From JBFWYO01 sp050186335 (lineage in GTDB: Bacteria; Pseudomonadota; Alphaproteobacteria; Bin65), in contig JBFWYO010000026.1 in the NCBI GenBank assembly GCA_050186335.1, forward strand, positions 1 through 50,887: a DNA stretch of 50,887 nucleotides, given 5' to 3'. The position numbers and the translations under genes were made by a program. The notes below the pieces were generated by a model. That model made no database searches. It saw only the letters and a program-made list of their open reading frames with translations, and was not told the DNA's origin. Of this stretch, positions 1 to 7,768 are shown in pieces. Each line of letters begins with the position of its first letter. Positions within the stretch are counted from its first letter, which is position 1.

Positions 1-799
1 CGGCGTGCGCAAGAAACGGAACCGGATCCGCGACAAAACCGGCGAACCAGACGCGCTCGACCAGGCCGCGGCGCCGCGCTTCCGCTTCGAGCGCCGCGCG
101 GTCGCCGCCATCGCCGAGGATGACAAGCCGCGCATGGGGCGGCGTATGATCGGCCAGCGCGGCCAGCAAAATGTCGAAGCCCTTTTGGCGATGCAGTCGC
201 CCGATCGCAACCACGGTCGGATCGGACCAGCGCGCCGCCCACGGCGCGGCGCGCGCGCGCGCATCGGCTGCGGCGGCGGCCGTCGCCGCCACATTGACGG
301 GATTGCCGATGGTCACGGTGCGCGCGGGATCGAGCGCGAAATCGGCGATCAGTTCGCGCCGCACGCCCTCGGATAAGGCGATCACAAGGTCGGCTCGGCG
401 ATAAGCGAACCTGCTCAACCATCGACGCACCGCGCCGATATCGCCGCGCGCCCGCTGGCTGTTGGTTTCGCGCAATGCCAGCGCGCTGCGCACGCCCGCC
501 AGGCGCAGCGCCGCGTAGGCGGCGACGTTCGCGTCCACCATGGTGGCCAGCACGATGTCGGGCCGGCGAGCGCGGATCAGCCGCGCCAACGGCCATACCG
601 CGCGGCGCAGACGATCGCTGCCCAGGTCATGAACCGGCAACGACGGCTCGATCCATCGGCGTGCCGGCCCGTCGGGGCCGCCGATCGCCAATTCCACCTG
701 GCAACTGTCGCGCGGCATCGCGGCGGCAAGGTTCAACAGGGTGCGCTGCGCGCCGCCGCCCAGCAGATCGGACACGAAGAACAGCGCGCGCAACGTCAC
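1..799 (-). CDS. Glycosyltransferase family 4 (partial, runs off left edge)
   Basis: GTG start at 799-797, overlapping the stop of the upstream gene by 4 nt (GTGA). Translating the minus strand gives an N-terminal segment with GGGAQRTLLNLAAAM, typical of GT-B fold, GT4-type retaining sugar transferases. Later comes the nucleotide-sugar domain signature VVAIGRLHRQKGFDILLAAL followed by LVILGDGGDRAALEAEA. About 266 codons are present; the C-terminus lies beyond base 1. The likely role is transfer of a sugar from a UDP or GDP donor to the lipid-linked glycan at the cytoplasmic membrane. The exact sugar and linkage cannot be read from sequence. It is the last visible gene of the long leftward polysaccharide operon. 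Confidence 0.85.
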   Translation of the reverse strand, partial: MTLRALFFVSDLLGGGAQRTLLNLAAAMPRDSCQVELAIGGPDGPARRWIEPSLPVHDLGSDRLRRAVWPLARLIRARRPDIVLATMVDANVAAYAALRLAGVRSALALRETNSQRARGDIGAVRRWLSRFAYRRADLVIALSEGVRRELIADFALDPARTVTIGNPVNVAATAAAAADARARAAPWAARWSDPTVVAIGRLHRQKGFDILLAALADHTPPHARLVILGDGGDRAALEAEARRRGLVERVWFAGFVADPVPFLAHA

Positions 800-2334
800 G
801 CCCGGCCGGCGAACATTTGCCGCAGCGGCGTCGGATCGATCCTGCCGGGCGCGGTCACGGCTTCGGCCAGCGCCGCGCGATCGAGGACCGGCCGGTTCGA
901 CGCATCGAAGCGCACCTCAACGGTGCGCAGTCTCGCCTGAAGAATCGGGGCAATATCGGGCGCGAATCGGGCAATCCCGAGATCGAGATAGACGATCGGG
1001 CGGTCGGTGCAGGCGGCCTCCCAAAAGGTCGTCGAAGCCGGATTGTCGAACACGAAAACATCCGCCCCGTCGCGCAGCTGTTCGAACGGTTGCGCGGCCA
1101 ACGGCGCAACGTCGGCCAGCGGGTGCGGCCGGCCGCGAAACACGCCTTCCGGATGCGGCCGCAGGATCGCCTGGATGGGCATGGCGAGCAGCGCCGCGGC
1201 GACGTCGATCTGCCAATCGATATAGAGCCTGTCGGCGATGTTCGGCACCGGCAGCTTGCGAAATCCCGGCACCACGGTCGGCGCATACAGCACCCGCGGC
1301 CGGCTCAACGAGGTTGGCGTTTCAGGCGCGCGCGCCGAGGGCACGCGAAACATCGGGTCGCCGTCGCCGTGGCCGATCGCGCAGTTCCAGTGCTTAGGAA
1401 TCCACGATTTCAGGCACGTCGCCAGTCGTTCGGTCGGCGCCACGAAGCGCGACGCGACCGAAAACTCGATCAGCTCCATGCCTTCCGGATCGACCAGCGG
1501 CGCAGCGCTGCCGCCATGATCGAACCGCACCACCTCGCCGCCCCGCCGCAGCAGCTCCAGGCCGAGCGCCCGCGCGGCGTAGTTGCCGCCGGTGCCGGAC
1601 CATAACCGGCGCGGCAACGAAACGTCCCGCAGCGCCGCAAGATCGGCGTGGGCGGCGGCGATGGCGCTGCGCGCGCGCGCCGCGATCAGCCGTTCAAGCC
1701 GGCTGCCGAGGTCCGCCAGCACCGAGGCGTGCACGGATAAACGCGCGGCCAGCGTCTCGGTCAGCGCGTCGGCAAGCGCATGACCGGCGTTGCTCGACAC
1801 TTTGGCCGCGCGCGCCGCCGCGGCGAGAATTTCATCGGCGTGCGCGAAGCCGATCGAATGCGGCGTCGTCCGCGCCATGTCACGCAGCAACGGATTGTGC
1901 GTCACCGCCGTCGCCCATGGCGCCAGCACGGCGCCCGGCAACCGCCACGAGCTGGTCCACGATGCGATGCGCGCAATACGGCGTGCCTGACGCAAACGGG
2001 TCGGCGCTGCGCCGCCGGCGCTGCGCCGCGCGGGTTCGGGTGCCGTCCCGCCGCCGCGCAGAAAATCGATCTCGGCCGGGCCGGTCACGACGACACCCGC
2101 CTCGGCCTCGCCGGCAAGCGCGAGCGCCGCTTCGGTGACGGCGCCGACGCCGGCCATCAACGCGTGCCCCGCCAGCAGCAGCACGCGGCGCGCATCTTCG
2201 TCCGCGGCTTCCGCCACATCGAGCAAGGCGCGGCGCTGCGCCCGCAATATTTCCGCGAGTGCGGCCTGCCGCACCGGCCATGGCGGGCGCGCGCCGCCGT
2301 CGCGGGCGCGCACGTCGAGCATCAACGATTGCAC
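796..2334 (-). CDS. Surface-carbohydrate biosynthesis protein of unknown function (capsule-synthesis-like)
   Basis: About 512 residues with no signal peptide or clear membrane segment. The N-terminal third is Ala/Arg-rich and unrecognised. The C-terminal half has VLYAPTV and ILRPHPEG (about residues 392-397), then FVFDNPASTTFWEA and RPIVYLDLG. This arrangement resembles GT-B enzymes of the CDP-glycerol glycerophosphotransferase and KpsC/KpsS capsule families, where an RPHP segment precedes an S/T-rich donor loop. It could be a transferase using a CMP- or CDP-activated donor, but this is inference. The start is uncertain: GTG at 2334 has GAGGA 11 nt upstream, and ATG at 2322 is the alternative. 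It lies 14 nt after the cytidylyltransferase gene and overlaps the next glycosyltransferase by 4 nt. Confidence 0.65.
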   Translation of the reverse strand: MQSLMLDVRARDGGARPPWPVRQAALAEILRAQRRALLDVAEAADEDARRVLLLAGHALMAGVGAVTEAALALAGEAEAGVVVTGPAEIDFLRGGGTAPEPARRSAGGAAPTRLRQARRIARIASWTSSWRLPGAVLAPWATAVTHNPLLRDMARTTPHSIGFAHADEILAAAARAAKVSSNAGHALADALTETLAARLSVHASVLADLGSRLERLIAARARSAIAAAHADLAALRDVSLPRRLWSGTGGNYAARALGLELLRRGGEVVRFDHGGSAAPLVDPEGMELIEFSVASRFVAPTERLATCLKSWIPKHWNCAIGHGDGDPMFRVPSARAPETPTSLSRPRVLYAPTVVPGFRKLPVPNIADRLYIDWQIDVAAALLAMPIQAILRPHPEGVFRGRPHPLADVAPLAAQPFEQLRDGADVFVFDNPASTTFWEAACTDRPIVYLDLGIARFAPDIAPILQARLRTVEVRFDASNRPVLDRAALAEAVTAPGRIDPTPLRQMFAGRA

Positions 2335-2348
2335 GTCCGAGCGCGTCC

Positions 2349-3098
2349 TCAGCCCTTGGGCCAGCCGACGATCGGCGTGTGGCCGACATCGGCGTTGATC
2401 GCCAGCCAATCCGGATGCACCAGCAGCAAGCGCTCGATCGCGGCAAAGTCGAATCTTGCGTCGGTCGGCTGCAGTGCCGCGTAGATTCGCCGAATCAGCT
2501 CGTAATCCGGCGCGGTATCGAGCGTCAGTCGCCAGGCCCGGCGATTGGGGATGCGGTCCAGCAGCAAATAGGGAAAGCGCTCGGGCCGTCGCCAGATGAA
2601 CGGCGTCACATGCTCACGCTCGTACGGATCCTGGCTTTCCGCAGCCGCCGTCGCCAGAACGTGCGTACGGATCGCTTCGGTATCCAGGCCGAGCGGATAA
2701 CCGGTCGCGATCGACGTGCGCGTATAATCCGCAACCGAATTTCGCAGCAATGCGAGCACCGCACCCGACACGCCGGGATCGATCAGCGGGCAATCCGATG
2801 TCACGCGGACGACGATGTCGGCCCGCGTCTCGGCCGCCGCCGCCAGGTAGCGCCCGAGCACGTCGGTTTCGGAACCGACTGCGACGGCGGCGCCCGCCGC
2901 GCGCGCAATGGTCGCCAGTTCCGCATGCGCGGCGCCGTCGGGAATCGCCAGGCACACGCCGTCGATGCCGGGAATCCGCTGCGCGCGTTCGATCACGCGG
3001 GCGACGACCGTTGCGCCCTCCAGCGGCAACATCACTTTGCGCGGCAGGCGCGTCGACGTCATGCGCGCCTGGATGACGGCAATCGCGCGCTCGCTCAC
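2349..3098 (-). CDS. SpsF-like cytidylyltransferase (CMP-sugar synthetase candidate)
   Basis: 249 residues with a GTG start that overlaps the PIG-L gene stop (GTGA). The N-terminal motif QARMTSTRLPRK (residues 10-21) is the nucleotide-binding loop of the CTP_transf_3 family that includes SpsF and NeuA. VRVTSDCPLIDP further on carries the metal- and sugar-binding Asp. The length matches the family. No second NeuA-type enzyme lies beside the pseudaminic genes, so this protein is the best candidate to activate pseudaminic acid as CMP-Pse (the PseF step). SpsF fills an analogous place beside SpsE and SpsG in Bacillus spore-coat clusters. Substrate choice is inferred from context. Confidence 0.85.
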   Translation of the reverse strand: MSERAIAVIQARMTSTRLPRKVMLPLEGATVVARVIERAQRIPGIDGVCLAIPDGAAHAELATIARAAGAAVAVGSETDVLGRYLAAAAETRADIVVRVTSDCPLIDPGVSGAVLALLRNSVADYTRTSIATGYPLGLDTEAIRTHVLATAAAESQDPYEREHVTPFIWRRPERFPYLLLDRIPNRRAWRLTLDTAPDYELIRRIYAALQPTDARFDFAAIERLLLVHPDWLAINADVGHTPIVGWPKG

Positions 3099-3763
3099 GG
3101 CACGCGCTCGCGCACGATCTCGAATGCCTCGGCGGCGGCAAAGCCGCTGCTGGCGCCGCGCCAGCGCGCCAGCGCCTCGATCGCTTCGGGCGAACGCGGG
3201 TGCGGGAATGCGCGCATCTCGCCGCGATAGCAACGCAATGCCGCCAGCTTGGTGTCGAGCGTCGCGGCAATGTCGACGAAGCGGTTCGGCGCGAAGGCGG
3301 GAAACGCCGCCGGCGGCGCCCATTCGGTGCTTGAGGGCGTCTCGAACGCGTAAATCGCCCGAACCGTGGTTCCGGCCAACGGTCGGCACGCGGTGACGGT
3401 GGCCTGATGGACGATGCGATGGTCGAGGTTAAGGTCGTGCGCCGCGTGGGTGTACACGATGCTCGGCTTGACGGCCGCGACAACGGCCTCGACCCGCTTG
3501 ACGATGTCCAGCAGCTCCAGCCGATCCATGCGATTGTCCGGCAGACCGGCAAATCGCGGCGGCCGCGTGCCCAATGCCTTGGCCGCCGCCCGCGCCGCGC
3601 GTTGAAGCGCCGCGACGGCGCCGCCGCGGCTGCCCCGGCTGGTCGCACCTTCGGCCATGATCAACACATCGATGCGATCGCCGGCCGCGGCATGGCGCGC
3701 CACGGTCCCGCCCAGGCCCAAGACCTCGTCGTCCGGATGCGCCGCGATGACAAGAATGCTCAT
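3095..3763 (-). CDS. PIG-L/LmbE-family zinc-dependent N-deacetylase
   Basis: 222 residues. The AHPDDE motif at 8-13 and HAAHDLNLDH at 106-115 supply the zinc ligands and catalytic Asp of the PIG-L family, which removes N-acetyl groups from amino sugars or conjugates such as GlcNAc-inositol and GlcNAc-malate. The ATG at 3763 is preferred because GAGG lies 5 nt upstream; the in-frame GTG at 3769 overlaps that site. In this operon it sits between a WbqC protein and a cytidylyltransferase. It may therefore deacetylate a nucleotide- or lipid-linked acetamido sugar of the glycan. The target sugar is unknown. Confidence 0.9.
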   Translation of the reverse strand: MSILVIAAHPDDEVLGLGGTVARHAAAGDRIDVLIMAEGATSRGSRGGAVAALQRAARAAAKALGTRPPRFAGLPDNRMDRLELLDIVKRVEAVVAAVKPSIVYTHAAHDLNLDHRIVHQATVTACRPLAGTTVRAIYAFETPSSTEWAPPAAFPAFAPNRFVDIAATLDTKLAALRCYRGEMRAFPHPRSPEAIEALARWRGASSGFAAAEAFEIVRERVP

Positions 3764-3811
3764 GCACACCTCATGTTTGGCGGAACTCGATTTTTGGCGG
3801 ATCCCGGCGGC

Positions 3812-4537
3812 TCAATCGTTCACTCGCGCCGCAACGCCCGGAGCTTCGCGCGCGGTCGTGCGTAGCATGCCGCCCGCATCGGGTCCGGCCATGAACAACA
3901 GATCGATCGCCGCCATGAATGGCAGGAAACCCGGGTGGGCCTGCTTGTAGGTCGGATGCGCGTAGTCGGCGTAGCGCACGGCAATGCCGGCCGCGGCGAA
4001 CTTGCCCTCGTCCAGGTAATCGCGCCCCAGCGGGCCGGATAGATATGTCGTGGCACCCACCTTGCGGCAGATGGCCAGCACCAGATCGTCCTTGCGCCCG
4101 TCGACCGCCAGCGCCGAGGCGCGCACGGTCCGCGTTCCGATGCCGAACGCGGCGCACAGGTGCGCGGTGATCGGATCGATCAGCTCGACCAGGCGCTGCC
4201 ATGGGCGCGCGTAAATGGCCGCGAAAAAATCGCGATGCGCGGAAAAATAAGGCGCGCGCGCGTAGGATTGAATCAGCGTCTGCCAATGCTTGTTGGCCCA
4301 GCGCGGATCGGGCGCGATCTCGATATCCATGATCGGCAGCGCGCCGAATCTGCCGCTCGTCGCCACCGGCACGGTCAACCAGGCCGCGCCCTGCTGCGTG
4401 CGCACGCGATTGCGATTGACGAAGCTGTTCTTTTCGAACTGCACGGTGTCGAGCACCACGTGCAGATCGCTGGCCGCGATGCGGTCGAAATAGCCGAGCC
4501 AGGGCAGATAGGCCGGCTGGTTGATCGAAACGATCAA
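3812..4537 (-). CDS. WbqC family protein
   Basis: 241 residues. The start is taken as TTG at 4537, overlapping the preceding stop (TTGA), because the family hallmark begins at once: QPAYLPWLGYF at residues 7-17, followed by VQFEKNSFVNRNRV and the WLTVPV strand. WbqC proteins (PF08889) recur in O-antigen and flagellar glycan loci, often near aminosugar or nonulosonate genes. Their reaction has not been established to my knowledge. Placement between the PseH-like fusion and a deacetylase suggests action on an amino sugar or its acyl donor. The TTG start is unusual but no closer ATG or GTG exists before the conserved motif. Confidence 0.85.
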   Translation of the reverse strand: MIVSINQPAYLPWLGYFDRIAASDLHVVLDTVQFEKNSFVNRNRVRTQQGAAWLTVPVATSGRFGALPIMDIEIAPDPRWANKHWQTLIQSYARAPYFSAHRDFFAAIYARPWQRLVELIDPITAHLCAAFGIGTRTVRASALAVDGRKDDLVLAICRKVGATTYLSGPLGRDYLDEGKFAAAGIAVRYADYAHPTYKQAHPGFLPFMAAIDLLFMAGPDAGGMLRTTAREAPGVAARVND

Positions 4538-5667
4538 GAGGCCTGCGCTTCGCGATACATATGCATCGTGAAATCGGCGCGGTGATAATCGTGGCGCAGC
4601 GCCACGCGCGCGGTCAGCCGATGCGCGATGGCAAGCGCATCCGCCGGGTCGAGATGGTACTCGCCGGCCTCGCGCTGCGGTGCCCAACCGCTCAAACTGT
4701 TGAAGCTGGTCGAGCGGCGGCATTGCGCGAACATTGCGGCGACGGCGGCCGCCACGAAGCCGGCCGGATCGTGCCGGCGATGCGCGAAGATGCCGCTGGC
4801 GAAAACATGGTCGAATCGGTCGGCGAACAGGCGCGGCAGTTCAAGCACGCTGCCGACGGCGAAGCTGGCCTCCGGAAACCGTGCCCGCGCCGCTTCGATC
4901 ATGGCAGGCGATACGTCGACGCCGGAGTAGGCGACTGCGATGTTCCGCGCGCGCAACCAGGCGAGGAACTCGCCCGTGCCGCAGCCGACGTCGAGCACGC
5001 GGCGGCCGTTAAGGGCGTCGACGGCGGCGAGGATTTCGAACCGCAGATACTGGCCCTCACGGCCGCGCCAATCGGCGGCGCGCGCGTCGAGTCCGAACTC
5101 GGCGACGCGCGCGTCGTAATAGGCGCGATTGGCTTCGTCGTCTGTCCGCCAATCCGGCTCGCTGCCGGCGCCCGCCCGGCGCACGAACACCACATGATCG
5201 GGTGCCGCGCCGCCGGTCTCGGTCAACCCGTATCCGGCGCGTTCGAACGCTTTGCGGCCGGCGAAATTGTCCGCGCGAACATGCGCATGAACATCGACGC
5301 CCCAGGCTGCGATCGCCGCCGTCGTTGCCATGCTGATGACGCGCGGACCCAAGCCGCGGCCGGTGAAGGATTCGAGCAGATAGACCGAGATCACCGCATG
5401 GTCCGGCGCTTGCCGATCGAAGCGGACCAGTCCCGCCGCCACGCCGTCGATCTCGACGATCTCCATTCTGCGGTCTTCGGCCGCCAGTGCGGCCGCGAAC
5501 CATGCGTGATGCTCGCCCTCGGTCACGCGCCGACGGCTTGAACTGCGCGCGACGATGAAATCGTCGTTGCGCCAACTCAATACTTGGGCTTCGTCGTCCG
5601 CGCGCGCGCGGCGAAGCACAATCGAATTGCCGGTTGCGGCACGTTCGGTCGTCGGTGTGCGATTCAC
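4534..5667 (-). CDS. PseH-like N-acetyltransferase fused to a SAM-dependent methyltransferase
   Basis: 377 residues; GTG start overlapping the pseI stop (GTGA). Residues 15-165 form a GNAT domain: VLRRARADDEAQVLSWRND at the start as in PseH and RimJ-type enzymes, and the acetyl-CoA loop GRGLG at 103-107. Residues 175-377 form a class I methyltransferase with SAM motif LDVGCGTGEF (225-234) and VDVSPAMIEAA. In pseudaminic acid synthesis PseH acetylates the 4-amino group of UDP-4-amino-4,6-dideoxy-AltNAc, and no other candidate is visible beside the Pse genes. The methyltransferase half is not part of the standard pathway and could O- or N-methylate the sugar. No stop codon interrupts the junction, so this is a genuine in-frame fusion in this sequence. 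Confidence 0.85.
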   Translation of the reverse strand: MNRTPTTERAATGNSIVLRRARADDEAQVLSWRNDDFIVARSSSRRRVTEGEHHAWFAAALAAEDRRMEIVEIDGVAAGLVRFDRQAPDHAVISVYLLESFTGRGLGPRVISMATTAAIAAWGVDVHAHVRADNFAGRKAFERAGYGLTETGGAAPDHVVFVRRAGAGSEPDWRTDDEANRAYYDARVAEFGLDARAADWRGREGQYLRFEILAAVDALNGRRVLDVGCGTGEFLAWLRARNIAVAYSGVDVSPAMIEAARARFPEASFAVGSVLELPRLFADRFDHVFASGIFAHRRHDPAGFVAAAVAAMFAQCRRSTSFNSLSGWAPQREAGEYHLDPADALAIAHRLTARVALRHDYHRADFTMHMYREAQAS

Positions 5668-6728
5668 GCGAAATCGTCCGACGCGAAAACGTGGCCGGCG
5701 TCGACGTCGCGCGCCAGCCGGCGACCGATCAAGGTGTCGCGCGCCTTGGGCGGCAGGCCGGTGCCGGGCCGCATGAACGCGATATCGTTCGTGGCGAGTA
5801 CGTGCGAGCGGCCGAGCGGACGCGCCGCGACGCACGACAGCCGGGCCGCCGCGCGCATCTCGCGCTCGCTCTCCGCCGGCCGGAGCTCCGCGCTGCCCAG
5901 CGCGGTTTCGATACCGCGCACGGCATGCACCAGGGCGGCGAAATCGGCCGGATCGGACGAGAACCGGTGATCCGGCCCGGGCAAGCCGCGGTCGAGCGTG
6001 AAATGCTTCTCGATCCAGCAGGCCGACAGCGCGACCGCGCCGACCGCGGCCAAGCTGCCTTCGCTGTGATCGCTGAAGCCGACCGCGCAGCCGAATGTGC
6101 GCGACAGTTCCGGAATTTTTTTCAGGTTGAGGCTGGCGGCGGGCGCCGGGTAGCTGGAGACGCAGTGCAGCAGGATGAGCTGCTGGTTGCCGGTTGCGCG
6201 GAAGGCGCTGACCGCCGCCTCGATATCGGCCAGCTCGGCCATGCCGGTCGAAAGCACGGTGGGCAGGCCGGTGCGGCCCATCGCCTCGATCAGCGGCAGG
6301 TTGCCGAGAAAATCGGAGCCGTTCTTGAGCACGCCCACGCCCAACTCGACGAGCAATTGGACGCCGTCCTCGCCGGTCGGCGTGGAGTGGAAATCGATGC
6401 CGATCGAATCGCAATAGGCTTTCAGGCCGCGCACGTCGTCCGGCGTCAATTCGCAGCGCTTGAACATATCGTATTGCGGCTCGGTCACCGCGCGGCCCTG
6501 GCTGCTATAGGAGTAGGTCAGCGCGCAATCGAGCACGAAATCCTCGGTGCGGTAGTTCTGGAACTTGACCGCATCCGCACCGGCCAGTTTCGCCGCATCG
6601 ATACTGCGCCGGGCCAACGCCATGTCGCCGTTATGATTGATGCCGATTTCGGCCACGATATAGCAGGGCGCGCCGTCGCCGACGCGACGATTGCCGATGC
6701 CGATGCCGATGGTGCGCGGCGCGGTCAT
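5664..6728 (-). CDS. pseI: Pseudaminic acid synthase PseI
   Basis: 354 residues. The enzyme condenses 6-deoxy-AltdiNAc with phosphoenolpyruvate to pseudaminic acid. The NeuB-type TIM barrel opens with EIGINHNGD (27-35) and AGADAVKFQNYRTEDF, and continues with STGMAEL and SDHSEG. The C-terminus (about 290-354) is a SAF/antifreeze-like domain with RPGTGLPP and IGRRLARDV. VLDCALTYSYSSQGRAVTEP resembles PseI more than NeuB. The ATG start overlaps the pseG stop by 4 nt (ATGA), and the stop overlaps the fused acetyltransferase start, so translation is probably coupled. Confidence 0.93.
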   Translation of the reverse strand: MTAPRTIGIGIGNRRVGDGAPCYIVAEIGINHNGDMALARRSIDAAKLAGADAVKFQNYRTEDFVLDCALTYSYSSQGRAVTEPQYDMFKRCELTPDDVRGLKAYCDSIGIDFHSTPTGEDGVQLLVELGVGVLKNGSDFLGNLPLIEAMGRTGLPTVLSTGMAELADIEAAVSAFRATGNQQLILLHCVSSYPAPAASLNLKKIPELSRTFGCAVGFSDHSEGSLAAVGAVALSACWIEKHFTLDRGLPGPDHRFSSDPADFAALVHAVRGIETALGSAELRPAESEREMRAAARLSCVAARPLGRSHVLATNDIAFMRPGTGLPPKARDTLIGRRLARDVDAGHVFASDDFA

Positions 6729-7768
6729 CGTGCCGCCGCGCCCGCGAGCGATTGTCCTGCGCGCCTTGCCATCGCGGACATCACGCGTTCGGCGCCGCGC
6801 CCGTCGACCAGCCGGCGGCCGGCCGCCGCCATCGCGCGCCGCGCCGCGGGATCGGCCAAAAGCGTCGCCGCCTTCCGTCCGGCGCGCTCGGCTGCATCCT
6901 TGCCCTCGCCGGCCAGGACGGCGCATCCCGCCTGCGCCAGATACGCGGCACCGTCGCGCTGGTTGTCGGCGCGGACGACGATCACGCTGGGCACGCCGAG
7001 CGCGGCGAATTCCAGGCTCGTCGTGCCGCCCGCGCACAGCGCCAGATCGCTGCGCGCCATGGCGCCGGCAATGTCGCCGGGTGCAACCACGTCGACGGCT
7101 TGGCTTTGCCGGCGGGCCCAGGCCTGGGTCGCCGCGAACGAAGCGGCATCGGCGGCGCAGACCAAGGTTGCGCTGAACCTGGCCGCCGTCGCGGCCAGCG
7201 CCTGTGCCGCGGCGAGCGCCAGGTTCTCCGGGTCGTAGCCGCCGAACGAAATCAGCACATGGGGCACGGCGCCGGCTTGCGGCTTGGCGGCCTGCCGCAG
7301 CTCCCGCCGTAACATCACGTAGGCGCAGCCGAGCAATGCGCGCTCGCCGTACACCGCGCCGCAGCGCCGTTCGGCACCGGCATTCTGGTTGACCACGAGA
7401 TCCGCCGGCACGTCGCGGCAGGCGTCGTCGAAATAGAGGTAAGGCGGGTGCTGCCGCGCCAGCGCATGGTGAAACGCATCGGTGAAGTTGTATCCGTCGA
7501 CCACGATCCAGTCCGCCGTCAGGCCGGCGGCGGCCTCGTGCGTCGCTTGCGCATCCTCGGTCTGGTAGGGCGCCGCCGGAAGTGCCGCGATCGGCAGTGT
7601 CTCGGCCCGCCACCAGGCCACCGCGGGCGCATCCGGATGCGCGGTGAGCAGCGCGCAGGTGCCGCCGGCCTCGGCGATGTGCTGCGCCAGCCCGAAGCAG
7701 CGCATCAAGTGCCCGCTGCCGATTTCGGCGTTGCCGTCGCAGCGGAACAGCACGCGCAGCGCGGTCAT
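6725..7768 (-). CDS. pseG: UDP-2,4-diacetamido-2,4,6-trideoxy-L-altropyranose hydrolase PseG
   Basis: 347 residues with a GT-B (MurG-like) fold. The N-terminal loop FRCDGNAEIGSGHLMRC (8-24) carries the catalytic His (His20), matching the active-site His of PseG. The C-terminal half has VLISFGGYDPEN and LALCAGGTTSLEFAALGVPS, the nucleotide-binding signature. The enzyme releases UDP from the diacetamido sugar, giving the free 6-deoxy-AltdiNAc used by PseI. ATG overlaps the pseC stop (ATGA). Length is slightly above the usual 280-340 range but otherwise ordinary. Confidence 0.92.
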   Translation of the reverse strand: MTALRVLFRCDGNAEIGSGHLMRCFGLAQHIAEAGGTCALLTAHPDAPAVAWWRAETLPIAALPAAPYQTEDAQATHEAAAGLTADWIVVDGYNFTDAFHHALARQHPPYLYFDDACRDVPADLVVNQNAGAERRCGAVYGERALLGCAYVMLRRELRQAAKPQAGAVPHVLISFGGYDPENLALAAAQALAATAARFSATLVCAADAASFAATQAWARRQSQAVDVVAPGDIAGAMARSDLALCAGGTTSLEFAALGVPSVIVVRADNQRDGAAYLAQAGCAVLAGEGKDAAERAGRKAATLLADPAARRAMAAAGRRLVDGRGAERVMSAMARRAGQSLAGAAAR

